NCBI GenBank assembly: GCA_002480565.1
Contig: DLCK01000051.1
Location: 62,001-126,000 of the forward strand
Reading direction: 5' to 3'
DNA from: Phycisphaerales bacterium UBA7800
Lineage (GTDB): Bacteria; Planctomycetota; Phycisphaerae; Phycisphaerales; Phycisphaeraceae
Length of the DNA: 64,000 nt
Shown here: positions 41,209 to 50,260 of the stretch, piece by piece
Numbering within the stretch: the first letter of the stretch is position 1
Layout: every line of letters begins with the position of its first letter
Notes under the pieces: generated by a model
The model's database searches: none
Told to the model about the DNA's origin: nothing
What the model saw: only the letters and a program-made list of their open reading frames with translations
Program-made: the position numbers and the translations under genes

Positions 41209-41519
41209 AACGCACAGTGTCGAGCAACAAAGACACCGTCTACATCAGCGACGACGCACGGTTTGCAGCCATGATGTCTGAGACTGATGAGCAGGGGTGT
41301 CCGCTCGTCAAAGGGTACGAGGGGAATGATTGTGTGACTGGATCGCTGATCTCCATCACCCTTGGCGTCATGGCTATGGCTATCGCGGTGTTTGGATTTC
41401 TCTGCTGGATCACCGGCAGTATTCGCGGGGCCGTCTTCGTGACATCACTGCTACTGATCATTGGCACGCTGATCTATGCCTGGAATGACAGTCCGAACAA
41501 CGGGGAGGTGAAGTTGTGA
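41205..41519 (+). CDS. Two-span membrane protein
   Basis: A 104-residue protein with a soluble ~45-residue start and two hydrophobic helices (SLISITLGVMAMAIAVFGFLCWITG and GAVFVTSLLLIIGTLIYAW). It sits in the early operon directly coupled (ATGA) to csrA. Early phage membrane proteins often act in superinfection exclusion. No family recognised. Confidence 0.6.
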   Translation: MKRTVSSNKDTVYISDDARFAAMMSETDEQGCPLVKGYEGNDCVTGSLISITLGVMAMAIAVFGFLCWITGSIRGAVFVTSLLLIIGTLIYAWNDSPNNGEVKL

Positions 41520-41737
41520 TTCAGACTGCAAAGATGCCCAAGGCTGTACAGGTGGCCATCAAGGTCAAGTCGGCACGATGTAGGCCGGATGTGCTAATTG
41601 AAACCATCGCCAACATCCTTGATGAAAACTACGGCGAGGAAATGCGACTCCGCGAAAAGATCAACCAACTCGAAGCAAGCCTTGAAACCGCACAACGGGA
41701 ATACGACCTACTTAAAACACACGGGAGCAAATCATGA
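41516..41737 (+). CDS. Small coiled-coil protein
   Basis: A 73-residue basic then coiled-coil protein (ANILDENYGEEMRLREKINQLEASLETAQREYDLLKT). The GTG start (41516) overlaps the upstream stop as GTGA. It directly precedes and overlaps the Rad50-like gene, so it may be its partner. Not recognised. Confidence 0.5.
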   Translation: MIQTAKMPKAVQVAIKVKSARCRPDVLIETIANILDENYGEEMRLREKINQLEASLETAQREYDLLKTHGSKS

Positions 41738-43218
41738 TTCAGCAAAACGTAAATATTGAAAACATCGGGCCAATTGAACAATTAGACATCAAATGCCCAC
41801 CAGATGGCGGCGTCGTCGTCCTGCGGGGACGTAATGGTCTTGGCAAGTCCACCGCACTTAGCTCGGCACAGGCACTTGTGTCTGGCAACGGCAAGCTCAG
41901 CACACGTGACGACGCACCATCTGCTGGTCGAGTCAATGGATTCGGTGCGATGATCCATGTGGGGGCAAAAACCACACGCGCCGGTGAGGTTGAAGTGTCC
42001 AGCATTGAAGGCAAACTCAACATCGCCGACCTGGTTAAGCCTCCGCTCAAAGACCCCGTGGCTGCGGATCGTCAACGCATCAAGGCTTTGATCAGCATCA
42101 CTGGCGTGGAACCCACTGCCAAGGCGTTTGCTGATGTGATCGGCAACGAGATGGCCGACTATGTTTCTGCCGCTACATGGGCAGGCAAAGACATGCTCGA
42201 TGTGGCGTCCAAAGCAAAGCGGGATTTGGAACAGGCGGCACGTGGTAAAGAGGATGAAGCGAATCTCCGTGAAGGCCAAGCCAAAGCCCACGAGGAAGCA
42301 GCCAGCGGTGTGGACATGTCAGGCGAGTGTGATGAACAGAAACTCCGCAACGCTTCCACTATCGCGTCCGGCAACCTGCGAGTGCTGCAAGAACGCCAAG
42401 AAGCCTCCGAGCGATCAGCTAATCAACTGGCTGAAGCACGTGAAAAGTTGGACCAGGTCAAAGCGAATTACACAGGTCCAACAGTTGATCAGGCGATCGC
42501 AGATGTTAAGTCGTCTGAAAACAATCTCGCGTCTGCAACTGCAACGGTCAACAATCTTGAAAGACAGTTGGCGGAAGCCAAATCCGCACAGGAACGTATT
42601 GACCTGAAACTCCAGTCGGCACGATCATCACTTCGTGCCGCCGAGGAATACACCGAAGCAGTCGCCATGTATGAAGCGGTTCTCGAAGGCACTGCAACCA
42701 AAGCTCCGTCACCTGATGAACTTGAAGCCGCACAACAGGCCATGGACGATGCGAGCAACGCTCTTGAACAGGGCGCTCTCATCCGCAATGCAATGGCAAA
42801 ACTTCGTGAAGCCAAGGATGCACGCGATCAGGCCAATAAAGCAGCCGTCACCGCATCACGTCTCCGCGACTCTGCCAAACTTATCGACAACGTTCTGAGC
42901 AATGCGATTGAAAACGATCAGCTTTTCGTCAGAGATGGTCGCCTTTGCACCAATCATCACGCACGGGGCGAAACACTGTTTGGCGACCTCTCCGAGGGCG
43001 AGCGTTGGACCAAAGCATTTGATGTTGCTGCACCCATTGTTGGCGAACACGGCATTTTGATCCTACCGCAGAACTTCTGGGAAGGCTTGGATCCGCATAA
43101 CCGCGCCCATGTCGCCGACCTTGCACGTCACCACAAGATTGTGGTGCTGACAGCCGAAGCGACTGACGGTGAACTCAGGGCCGAGCAGTTCGAAGGAATT
43201 CACAGCAATGCACATTGA
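41734..43218 (+). CDS. Rad50/SbcC-like ATPase
   Basis: A 494-residue protein. It has the N-terminal Walker A GRNGLGKST (~residues 32-40), long coiled coils (~145-405), and a C-terminal ABC-type signature FGDLSEGERW (~430). GILILPQNFWEGLDP lies at the Walker B position, but the catalytic acidic pair is atypical. Proteins of this AAA_23/SMC-type work with phage exonucleases in recombination and repair. It lies two genes before the YqaJ exonuclease and RecT. Length is shorter than full SbcC. Confidence 0.8.
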   Translation: MIQQNVNIENIGPIEQLDIKCPPDGGVVVLRGRNGLGKSTALSSAQALVSGNGKLSTRDDAPSAGRVNGFGAMIHVGAKTTRAGEVEVSSIEGKLNIADLVKPPLKDPVAADRQRIKALISITGVEPTAKAFADVIGNEMADYVSAATWAGKDMLDVASKAKRDLEQAARGKEDEANLREGQAKAHEEAASGVDMSGECDEQKLRNASTIASGNLRVLQERQEASERSANQLAEAREKLDQVKANYTGPTVDQAIADVKSSENNLASATATVNNLERQLAEAKSAQERIDLKLQSARSSLRAAEEYTEAVAMYEAVLEGTATKAPSPDELEAAQQAMDDASNALEQGALIRNAMAKLREAKDARDQANKAAVTASRLRDSAKLIDNVLSNAIENDQLFVRDGRLCTNHHARGETLFGDLSEGERWTKAFDVAAPIVGEHGILILPQNFWEGLDPHNRAHVADLARHHKIVVLTAEATDGELRAEQFEGIHSNAH

Positions 43219-43384
43219 CCACGCCCAACTCTACACGCTTGTGCGTGAAATCGACGCATGCGGCATAGACCTGACGGATTGGGAGATCGAGTTTATCTCC
43301 AATCTGATTGACAAGGACATTCACACGTTCACGCCAAAGCAGGCTGAACGCATTTACAAAATCGAAGAAGACAGGATGGGATAA
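43208..43384 (+). CDS. Small acidic early protein
   Basis: A 58-residue protein, MHIDHAQLYTLVREIDACGIDLTDWEIEFISNLIDKDIHTFTPKQAERIYKIEEDRMG. The ATG at 43208 overlaps the end of the ATPase gene by 11 bases. The pattern EIEFI..L...DI..FT.KQ...I matches small phage proteins beside recombination genes. Function unknown. Confidence 0.6.
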   Translation: MHIDHAQLYTLVREIDACGIDLTDWEIEFISNLIDKDIHTFTPKQAERIYKIEEDRMG

Positions 43385-43386
43385 CA

Positions 43387-44397
43387 ATGGTACTCAGCGC
43401 AACTGAAATCGAACAACGTCATCACCGTGTCGGTGCATCCGACGTCGCAACTATCCTCGGCATGCCGACGTTTCGCAACCGCAATGCCTACACCACATGG
43501 CTTGAGAAGTGTGACATGCTTGAGCCTGAGAAGCGAACCAGTGCGGCGATCAGTGCAGGCAATCGCCTGGAACCGGTGGTGCTGGACTATGCCGAAGAAC
43601 AATACGGCGAGCTTGTCAGGACCATCGACGAGAATGGCAAGGAAACCCGCAGCGTCGTCGTCTGGGACAAGCAAGGTGCTCCAATCGCATCAACACTCGA
43701 TGGCCAGGTCAAAGCCAATGGTCGTCCTGTCGAAGCAAAGACTAGCGGTATCGAAGGCCCGATCCATGGCAACTGGGGTGAGGCTGGTTCGGATGAAGTT
43801 CCTGACGGTTACATTATTCAATGCCAAACGCAACTTCTTTGCACCGGTGCTGAAGTGTGTCACCTGGTCGCATTGCTTGGCTCACGCGGTTTCGTGGAAT
43901 TCCAGATCACACCTGTTGATGCACTGATCAAGAAAATCCGCGACGTTTCCACAGACTTCATGGAACGCTACGTGACGCCGCAGCGCGACCCCCGCGAAGA
44001 CTGGGCCGATCGCTTGGTCAGCGTGCACGGCATCAATCTCGAAGGCGATCCGTGCGAGCCACAGTTGGACATCGTCAAGCGGTTCCGCAAGGTGCCCAAC
44101 AAGGTCGTGCAGATCGATGACGTGGACATGATCTTGCGATGGCAGGATGCACGTCAAACCCGACTTGATGCTGAGAAGCTTGAGAAGGCTGAGCAGGCCA
44201 AGGTACTTGCAGCACTCGGTGACGCCGAAGGTGCCGATCTGCCTGGCGGCATGTCGCTGACCCACTTCATGCAGAATGGCGCCCCAAGTATTGACCGCAA
44301 TCAAATGAAAGCAGACGGGGTGTATGAAAAATACGCTTCGCCAAACCAACACCGTGTACTCCGACTCAAAACTCCTAAGAAAGGACGTGGTAAATGA
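43387..44397 (+). CDS. YqaJ-like viral recombinase exonuclease
   Basis: A 336-residue protein with the YqaJ/lambda-exonuclease fold: RVGASDVATILGMPTFRNRNAYTTWLEKC, then SAGNRLEPVVLDYAEEQYG, PIASTLDGQVKANGRPVEAKTSG (D...E-x-K active site) and PDGYIIQCQTQLLCTG. It resects double-strand ends. RecT follows at once (ATGA overlap), and together they form a phage recombination system. The C-terminal ~100 residues are helical and may bind RecT. Confidence 0.9.
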   Translation: MVLSATEIEQRHHRVGASDVATILGMPTFRNRNAYTTWLEKCDMLEPEKRTSAAISAGNRLEPVVLDYAEEQYGELVRTIDENGKETRSVVVWDKQGAPIASTLDGQVKANGRPVEAKTSGIEGPIHGNWGEAGSDEVPDGYIIQCQTQLLCTGAEVCHLVALLGSRGFVEFQITPVDALIKKIRDVSTDFMERYVTPQRDPREDWADRLVSVHGINLEGDPCEPQLDIVKRFRKVPNKVVQIDDVDMILRWQDARQTRLDAEKLEKAEQAKVLAALGDAEGADLPGGMSLTHFMQNGAPSIDRNQMKADGVYEKYASPNQHRVLRLKTPKKGRGK

Positions 44398-45368
44398 CCA
44401 CTGCAACCGCACCACAAACAGACATGCAGGCTAATGAGGAGCAATCCAGCCTCCCAAGCCTGCATATGGAAACCGACAATCAACTGTCAGTCGTTCACAG
44501 CGATGCTTCTCTGATGATGGACCCGCGCGTGTTCGAGCACATGCAGCGTGTCTGCAAGGTCTATGCCAACTCTGATGTGGTTCCCAAGCAGTTTGCAGGC
44601 AATCTGGCCAACTGCATGATCGCCTACGAGCTTGCTTACCGCATGCGTGTCAATGTGTTCATGCTGATGCAGAGCATGTATGTCGTCAGCGGAAAGCCCG
44701 GCCTTGAAGCCAAGATGGCCATTGCACTGGTTAACCAGCGTGGTCCGTTCCGTGGCCCAATCCAATTCCAAGTCGATCGTGATAACAGTGGCAACCCCGT
44801 CTCTTGTACCGCCTACGCGGTGCATAAAAGTGGCGAACGCTGTGAAACCACCGTCACATGGGACGTGGTTATCAAAGAGGGTTGGGACAAAAAACCCGGC
44901 TCCAAGTGGAAAACCATGCCCGAGCAAATGTTCAAGTATCGATCTGCTGCTTGGCTTGCCAGAACATACTGCCCGGAAGTGTTGATGGGCATGCACACTG
45001 ATGACGAGCTTGAAGACACCTATGGTGATACGCGATACATTCCGTCCACCACCAAGCAATCCGGCGCCAAAGCCCTTACCAGCAAGCTGACCGGAAGCAA
45101 ATCGATCATCAACGAATCTGCCAAAACCACAGAGCCTAATCCAGTTCCGGATGGTGTTCAGGTTGACACTGAAACCGGCGACACTGGCCTCTCTGTGGTT
45201 GATGAGCTTATTGACTACGCGTCTGGTGCTTTGGGTTGTAATCAAACTCAGGCCGAACGCCGTTTGATCGATGCCGCCAAGCAGGAATTTAACATAGGTG
45301 ATCTTGGCAAGCTCAACAATGATCAGCTTGCTGCAATGTACAGCCTGATTCAGGAAGACAAGATTTAA
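44394..45368 (+). CDS. recT: RecT-family single-strand annealing protein
   Basis: A 324-residue protein with RecT traits: AYELAYRMRVNVFMLMQSMYVVSGKPGLEAKMAIALVN, the WKTMPEQMFKYRSAAWLARTYCPEVLMGMHTDDELED block and a disordered C-terminus. It anneals single strands exposed by the YqaJ-type nuclease. The last ~80 residues include a helical DELIDYASGALGCNQTQAERRLIDAAKQEF motif, perhaps for SSB or partner contact. Confidence 0.88.
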   Translation: MTTATAPQTDMQANEEQSSLPSLHMETDNQLSVVHSDASLMMDPRVFEHMQRVCKVYANSDVVPKQFAGNLANCMIAYELAYRMRVNVFMLMQSMYVVSGKPGLEAKMAIALVNQRGPFRGPIQFQVDRDNSGNPVSCTAYAVHKSGERCETTVTWDVVIKEGWDKKPGSKWKTMPEQMFKYRSAAWLARTYCPEVLMGMHTDDELEDTYGDTRYIPSTTKQSGAKALTSKLTGSKSIINESAKTTEPNPVPDGVQVDTETGDTGLSVVDELIDYASGALGCNQTQAERRLIDAAKQEFNIGDLGKLNNDQLAAMYSLIQEDKI

Positions 45369-45571
45369 CCGTAAATACCCAACCTGCACTAACGCTGCTG
45401 GCGGTCAGTGGCGGCAGGTCTTCGCCCCGCACTTGTGAGCATGACGCGTTCACGTCCGCAGAGTGTTTTCGGGTTCGTGACCTGAACGGGGCTTTAAAGC
45501 CTTGAAAACCAAACCTTCAACTACCACCCATGCGTGCCAATGTTGGTACGCGCTGACACAAGGAGGATCCG
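45369..45571 (+). promoter_or_regulatory. Possible structured leader or small RNA
   Basis: This 203-bp gap can fold around GCCCCG (about 45433) pairing with CGGGGC (about 45487). Inner stems are CACT...AGTG, GACG...CGTC and GGT-TCGTG-ACC, followed by the palindrome GGCTTTAAAGCC and a GCGT-CCAA/TTGG-ACGC hairpin. A strong AAGGAGGA ribosome site precedes the gene at 45572. Confidence 0.35.
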
Positions 45572-46528
45572 ATGATCCAAAGCACCGTTACCGAACCCGG
45601 AACTGCCACCCCAGAAACCACAGATGAAACACCACTGTTGGACGAACAGGTCGAAGGAGATAGCAAAGTTCAAACCACCGGCGAGGATGATGTCACAGCG
45701 GATGAGTCATCAGAAGAATCTACTGATGAACAGAAATCCAATGAGCCAGTCGATGATCGCACACCCGATCAGATCGCAGCTGAGAAAGAACATCGCTTGC
45801 TCGAAGATCTACGTCACTATCGCAAAGACCTGCAGAAACAGGCCGAGATTGTTTCCCGGCGCAAAAGTGCATGGGAATCATCCAAGCTTGAAACCGCTGA
45901 TTTTAAAAAATCCTACGAAGCAGCCCAAGAGCAGTTACACGAAATGGCCATGAAGGACACGTCATTGCCTTTGTTCAATCAACCAGATGACGGTGATGTC
46001 TTTGAGCAGAACTCTGACACCGCCACTCCCACGCCTGATACGGATGACAAATGGCGTGAAGCATCACTTGATGATCTTGGCATCACCGGGGCGTTGGCTG
46101 ACAAGCTGGCTGACAAGCTGGTTGACGCCGAACTCGACACGCTCGGCAAGATCAGTGATTACACCTCGGCTGGCAAGCAACTCACCGACATTAAAGGTAT
46201 TGGCCCTGAGAAGGCTGAACTGATCTCTGATGCCTGTGCTGACTACTTTGCCAGTCACCCCGTTTCCACCAAGCAACCTGACGATGAGCAAACCACTGAA
46301 ACGGATGATTCTGAGTCTGATGATTCGGATCAACCTGAATCGGGTGATGTTGTACTGAGCCTGGTCGGTGTTGAAGACGATGATGACGACGAATCACCCG
46401 AAGCTGATGAAGACATGGTCGATCAGGACGATGCCGACAACGTTGAAGACGAGATCGATGACACCGAGAACCTCGACGATGACGCGGATGATGAATCCGA
46501 CGAAATGGACGAAGACGAACAGGACTGA
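45572..46528 (+). CDS. Acidic protein with helix-hairpin-helix motif
   Basis: A 318-residue, highly acidic protein. An HhH motif LTDIKGIGPEKAELISDACADYF lies at ~210-232, preceded by DDLGITGALADKLADKLVDAELDTL. The middle is coiled coil (RHYRKDLQKQAEIVSRR). The C-terminal ~75 residues are mostly Asp/Glu. HhH motifs bind DNA, while an acidic tail could mimic DNA. Very strong AAGGAGGAT before the ATG. Function unassigned. Confidence 0.65.
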   Translation: MIQSTVTEPGTATPETTDETPLLDEQVEGDSKVQTTGEDDVTADESSEESTDEQKSNEPVDDRTPDQIAAEKEHRLLEDLRHYRKDLQKQAEIVSRRKSAWESSKLETADFKKSYEAAQEQLHEMAMKDTSLPLFNQPDDGDVFEQNSDTATPTPDTDDKWREASLDDLGITGALADKLADKLVDAELDTLGKISDYTSAGKQLTDIKGIGPEKAELISDACADYFASHPVSTKQPDDEQTTETDDSESDDSDQPESGDVVLSLVGVEDDDDDESPEADEDMVDQDDADNVEDEIDDTENLDDDADDESDEMDEDEQD

Positions 46529-46534
46529 TTGACT

Positions 46535-47377
46535 GTGGCAAAGAAACCGTGGTTTAAATGGTGGGCTGATAAATGGCTCTCTGATGAAGAACTCAGAGCC
46601 TGCTCTCCTGGATCTCGTGGCATTTGGGCAGACATGCTCTCTCTGATGCACAAAAGCGACCGCTGCGGGTATCTCTTAGTTGGTGGCAAAGCTCCTTCGC
46701 ATGAACAGATCGCTCGCATGACTGGCTGTTCATCCGATGAGCTTTCCCGCCATCTAACGGAACTTAAAGACACCGGCGTTGTTTCTGTAACGGAAGACGG
46801 CATTCTGTACTCAAAGCTCATGGTCAAGGAAGCTGCCAAGGCTAACAAGTGTGCCAAGGCCGGGAAAACTGGTGGTGGAAACCCCAAGTTGAGACACACC
46901 AATCCCAAGCCCACAAACACACCAACTTCTGTGCCAGTTCAAAAACCAGATCCGCAACCACCTGATTCTGGTGGTGATGCCAACAGGAAAAAAACAACCG
47001 ATCCCTGGGTCAACGTTGTCAAAGCGATTGAACAGAGATTGGTGTATCCGCTCTCGGCATCGGAACTGGACAAGCTCAACAGACTGTTCAACCAGGTCAA
47101 AGAATCGCCGTTGATGAAAGACGGCGAACCAGTTCCGACCGACCATGTTCTCATCGGCGCCATTGGAACCATCAATGACAACGTGAAGCATTGGCCCAGA
47201 TATTTGGCAGCGGTGATCGACAACAGCAGACGCGAGGGAACGATACCTGGCGAAACGAGCAGTGGTCCATCACCACCAGCAAGCAAATCCAGCGTCGATC
47301 GGGATGCAATCATTCAAAGGGCTCTTAACGCGAAGGATGACAGTGATGACCAGGCGAATGACAGACGTCGAACATAA
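46535..47377 (+). CDS. Putative replication initiator (winged helix)
   Basis: About 280 residues starting at GTG (VAKKPWFKWWADKWLSDEELRACSPGSRGIWADMLSLMHKS). It has a phage-replisome-type winged helix (APSHEQIARMTGCSSDELSRHLTELKDTGVVSVTEDGILYS), a disordered Pro/Thr linker and a C-terminal helical domain. This matches O-type or DnaD-like initiators. It lies next to another replication-type gene, supporting a role in prophage replication. TTG 46529 is an alternative start. Confidence 0.7.
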   Translation: MAKKPWFKWWADKWLSDEELRACSPGSRGIWADMLSLMHKSDRCGYLLVGGKAPSHEQIARMTGCSSDELSRHLTELKDTGVVSVTEDGILYSKLMVKEAAKANKCAKAGKTGGGNPKLRHTNPKPTNTPTSVPVQKPDPQPPDSGGDANRKKTTDPWVNVVKAIEQRLVYPLSASELDKLNRLFNQVKESPLMKDGEPVPTDHVLIGAIGTINDNVKHWPRYLAAVIDNSRREGTIPGETSSGPSPPASKSSVDRDAIIQRALNAKDDSDDQANDRRRT

Positions 47378-47969
47378 AGAAGTGATCGCGGTGTTCACTG
47401 ACCTGTGGGATGGCATTGCTCAGAAGATGACCAACGAGCAATGGATGTCCTGGAAACGTGTCTGGGGCGCATACACAGTCAACCAGGCGATCAGGGCGTT
47501 GCGTGGCCTCAAGGACACGTCCACCAAGTTCCCCGAACCTGCGTTGCTGCACAAGCGTCTGCGTGAAGAACGTGCCAACGAAAAGCAGACCGGCGTTTCC
47601 ACAAAGCACAAGTCATGGGAGCAATTCCACATCGATCGATTCGCTGAGGCGATACCTGATCTGCGTGATGAGATCGAGCAGATGACCGAACGTGACATGC
47701 GTGTGTGTCTGCTGCTCCATGACTGGCAGATGTCGGTCAAGGTCTATGGAACAATCAGCCGGTCAACCATTTCAGCCTATTGGAAATGGCAGAAGTGCAT
47801 TGATGCCAACGCACCTTACAGCAGCTGGTCACCCCAGGCAGAGCAAGCATATCGCCAACGCGTCCAGAATCTTGAGCAGTTGGAAGCTGATCGCGTGGAC
47901 TCACCAAAGCCATGGTTGGGGCATGTTCTGCGGGACTTTTTCCGCAATCAGTTTGAACTTGTCGCATGA
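47346..47969 (+). CDS. Putative helicase-loader-type early protein
   Basis: About 207 residues, starting MTRRMTDVEHKEVIAVFTDLWDGIAQKMTNEQWMSWKRVWGAYTVNQAIRALR. It is helical and aromatic-rich. The N-terminal part resembles lambda P / helicase-loader-type helpers. It overlaps the initiator gene, the usual pairing. No P-loop is present. The role is inferred from context. Confidence 0.5.
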   Translation: MTRRMTDVEHKEVIAVFTDLWDGIAQKMTNEQWMSWKRVWGAYTVNQAIRALRGLKDTSTKFPEPALLHKRLREERANEKQTGVSTKHKSWEQFHIDRFAEAIPDLRDEIEQMTERDMRVCLLLHDWQMSVKVYGTISRSTISAYWKWQKCIDANAPYSSWSPQAEQAYRQRVQNLEQLEADRVDSPKPWLGHVLRDFFRNQFELVA

Positions 47970-48021
47970 GACAGATTGCGAATTGCTGACGGGCATGGGT
48001 TGATTACACAGGATTTTGAAC

Positions 48022-48396
48022 ATGCAAACGCTTTGGGACATACCAGTCGAACCTAAACCGCGCGAACGTGAACCAAGCGAAGTTGAAAAGGCACAGCAAG
48101 TGCTCGATGGCTTCGAGTATTCCCGCGGTGAATACCTTGACATGATCCGGGCGGGTCTGAGGATCGTCTGGAAACATCGCTTTGATGAAGTTGGTCACGA
48201 CGCGTATGTCACTGCCGACGATGCACGAGCGATTTTCGAAGCGATTCCCAACGTCCCCGGGCCGAAGCGTTTGAGTCGGAATTTCCTTGGCCAGGTATTC
48301 CGCACGGATGAATGGGAATGGACAGATCAATACGTGAAAAGCAAGACGCCCGGGTCGCATGGGAATCCGATCAAGTGCTGGCGGTACGTGGGATGA
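48022..48396 (+). CDS. Small early protein, unassigned
   Basis: A 124-residue protein, MQTLWDIPVEPKPREREPSEVEKAQQVLDGFEYSRGEYLDMIRAGLRIVWKHRFDEVGHDAYVTADDARAIFEAIPN. Residues ~60-120 resemble small phage proteins beginning Y(V)TADDAR and ending CWRYV. No known enzyme motif. It lies 22 bases upstream of the DUF5131 gene. Confidence 0.55.
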   Translation: MQTLWDIPVEPKPREREPSEVEKAQQVLDGFEYSRGEYLDMIRAGLRIVWKHRFDEVGHDAYVTADDARAIFEAIPNVPGPKRLSRNFLGQVFRTDEWEWTDQYVKSKTPGSHGNPIKCWRYVG

Positions 48397-48417
48397 ATTT
48401 TAGAAAGGATAACAGGG

Positions 48418-49488
48418 ATGAGCAATATCGAATGGACAGAGAAAACTTGGAATCCCGTCATCGGCTGCACCAGGGTCAGTGAAGGGTGCAGAAACTGCTA
48501 CGCCGAAGTCATGGCACGACGCTTGGCTGCAATGGCCATCAAGGATGGCGGCAAAGGTCGCAAAGCCAACTATCTGAATGTGGTCAAGCATGACGCTATG
48601 GGCACGCCGTTGCCTCAGTGGAATGGTATCGTTCGATGCGTACACGAATCCCTCGGCGATCCACTGCGATGGGTCAAGCCGCGGATGATCTTCGTCAATT
48701 CAATGAGTGATCTATTCCATGAAGGTGTTCCACTAGATTACATCATCAATGTTCTGGCCGTCTGTGCTATATGTCCTCAACACACCATGCAGATTCTGAC
48801 CAAACGCACCATGCGGATGTTCGAGGTCATGACCATGGGTGATATGGGGCATCGGATTTACCAGCAGGTACAGGACTGGCTTGATGAAGGTGAACAAGGC
48901 TTTCTTGGCAAGCAATGGGATCGCGTTCATGAGTTGTCTGGTCAATCCGTCACCGGCGGTCGTCATGAATTCATGGCTTGGAAGTTGCCGCTTGCGAATG
49001 TCTGGCTCGGCACCAGCACTGAAAATCAATCCACCTACGATCAGCGTCATCCGTTCATTGACAAACTCACCACTGTGGGTTGGACAACATTTCTTTCGAT
49101 TGAGCCGTTGCTTGGTCAAATCGAGATGGCCGAAGACTCGCCGTATTGCGAGTGGTGCGGGCCGGCGTACACGCCATTGAAGTGTGACAACGGCCAAGGT
49201 GGCACTGAGGAATTTTGTGCAGACTGTGCATCAGATAATCCAGATGGAATGACTACCGTAATGTGGGGTGGCCTTGGTGTTTCCTGGGTGATCGTTGGTG
49301 CAGAGTCTGGGCATGGCGCCCGGTCATGTGATATCGAGTGGGTTCGTGAGATCATCGAGTTCTGCCAAGATCACAACGTGCCTGTGTTCGTCAAACAGTT
49401 GATCCACAACGGTCGAAAAATTCCATTCAATCAGTGGCCGGAAGACCTTCGTGTTCGGCAGATGCCGAAGATTCGAGGTGCAGCATGA
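48418..49488 (+). CDS. Phage Gp37/Gp68-like (DUF5131) radical-SAM-type protein
   Basis: The 356-residue protein begins MSNIEWTEKTWNPVIGCTRVSEGCRNCYAEVMARRL. The C-x6-C-x2-C cluster is a radical-SAM-like 4Fe-4S site, and the SNIEWT.(K)TWNP...CT start is the signature of DUF5131/Gp37/Gp68. The middle contains IFVNSMSDLFHEGVP and TKRTMRMFEVM. The end has EIIEFCQDHNVPVFVKQL. The reaction is not known. It belongs to a set of possible DNA/nucleotide-modification enzymes in this region. Confidence 0.9.
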   Translation: MSNIEWTEKTWNPVIGCTRVSEGCRNCYAEVMARRLAAMAIKDGGKGRKANYLNVVKHDAMGTPLPQWNGIVRCVHESLGDPLRWVKPRMIFVNSMSDLFHEGVPLDYIINVLAVCAICPQHTMQILTKRTMRMFEVMTMGDMGHRIYQQVQDWLDEGEQGFLGKQWDRVHELSGQSVTGGRHEFMAWKLPLANVWLGTSTENQSTYDQRHPFIDKLTTVGWTTFLSIEPLLGQIEMAEDSPYCEWCGPAYTPLKCDNGQGGTEEFCADCASDNPDGMTTVMWGGLGVSWVIVGAESGHGARSCDIEWVREIIEFCQDHNVPVFVKQLIHNGRKIPFNQWPEDLRVRQMPKIRGAA

Positions 49489-49949
49489 TCGACTATCAAG
49501 ACATGCTCTGCCTGTCTATTCGCCAGCCTTGGGCGTGGTTGATACTCAATGTCGGCAAGGATATCGAAAATCGATCTTGGCCAACGAATGTTCGCGGGCG
49601 CATCCTGATACATGCGTCCAAAGGATGCACTCGGGCTGAATATTGGGATGCAGTCGATTACGCCAACATTGCCGTTGACGAAAAATATCGCGGACGTGGA
49701 ATTGCCGTACCCGCATTAAAAGAAATTGAACGAGGCGGCATCGTCGGAAGCGTTGAGATTGTGGACTGCGTAAATCAATCCGAGTCGAAGTGGTTCATGG
49801 GCGATTTCGGCTTTGTCCTGCGCGACCCTCAGATTCTACTATTCGACCCTTGTGGTGGCAGGCTTGGATTCTTCAAGCGCCGTGATGCCATTCCCCCCAA
49901 AGAACTCGTCAAGAAACCTGCTCCTTTGTTTGATGGGGGTACTCAATGA
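49485..49949 (+). CDS. ASCH-domain protein
   Basis: A 154-residue protein with the ASCH/PUA-like pattern LCLSIRQPWAWLILNVGKDIENRSWPTNVRGRILIHASKG and GGIVGSVEIVDCV. ASCH domains bind RNA or modified nucleotides. The ATG at 49485 overlaps the stop of the radical-SAM gene, so the two are co-translated. The pair is common in phages. The substrate is unknown. Confidence 0.85.
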   Translation: MIDYQDMLCLSIRQPWAWLILNVGKDIENRSWPTNVRGRILIHASKGCTRAEYWDAVDYANIAVDEKYRGRGIAVPALKEIERGGIVGSVEIVDCVNQSESKWFMGDFGFVLRDPQILLFDPCGGRLGFFKRRDAIPPKELVKKPAPLFDGGTQ

Positions 49950-50260
49950 TCGGTGTCGACAAACTCCGCGATTGGGGGTGGCGATACGGAAAGTCTTGCC
50001 ACCTGCTGATATCACCTGACTGTGATCTTGACGAACTGCATCGGTTCGCCCAATCCATCGGGCTAAAGCGATCCTGGGCACAGAAGCTACGTACTTCCCC
50101 GCATTATGACCTGACGGCCAGTAAACGAGCATTGGCGGTACAAGCCGGTGCCAAGGAACTGACCGACCGTGAGGCCGTGGATATCTCGACCGGATGGCGT
50201 AAGCGATTGGTGGCTGAGGCAAAAGCGCGTATGGCTAGCAAGGATGGTGTCTCATGCTAA
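49946..50260 (+). CDS. DUF4031-like protein
   Basis: A 104-residue protein (WGWRYGKSCHLLISPDCDLDELHRFAQSIGLKRSWAQ...PHYDLTASKRALAVQAGAKELTDREAV), matching DUF4031. Family members are small alpha/beta proteins of unknown function, seen in phages and actinobacteria. It overlaps the ASCH gene before and the methyltransferase gene after. Confidence 0.8.
   Translation: MIGVDKLRDWGWRYGKSCHLLISPDCDLDELHRFAQSIGLKRSWAQKLRTSPHYDLTASKRALAVQAGAKELTDREAVDISTGWRKRLVAEAKARMASKDGVSC

Noticed and set aside
44487..45389. 300-codon frame opposite recT
   Set aside because: Composition is that of a shadow frame. RecT motifs and operon overlap support the other strand.
46014..46050. GACACCGCC on the plus strand within the acidic-protein gene
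   Set aside because: The AACCA partner is missing at 28 bases, so this is coding sequence only.
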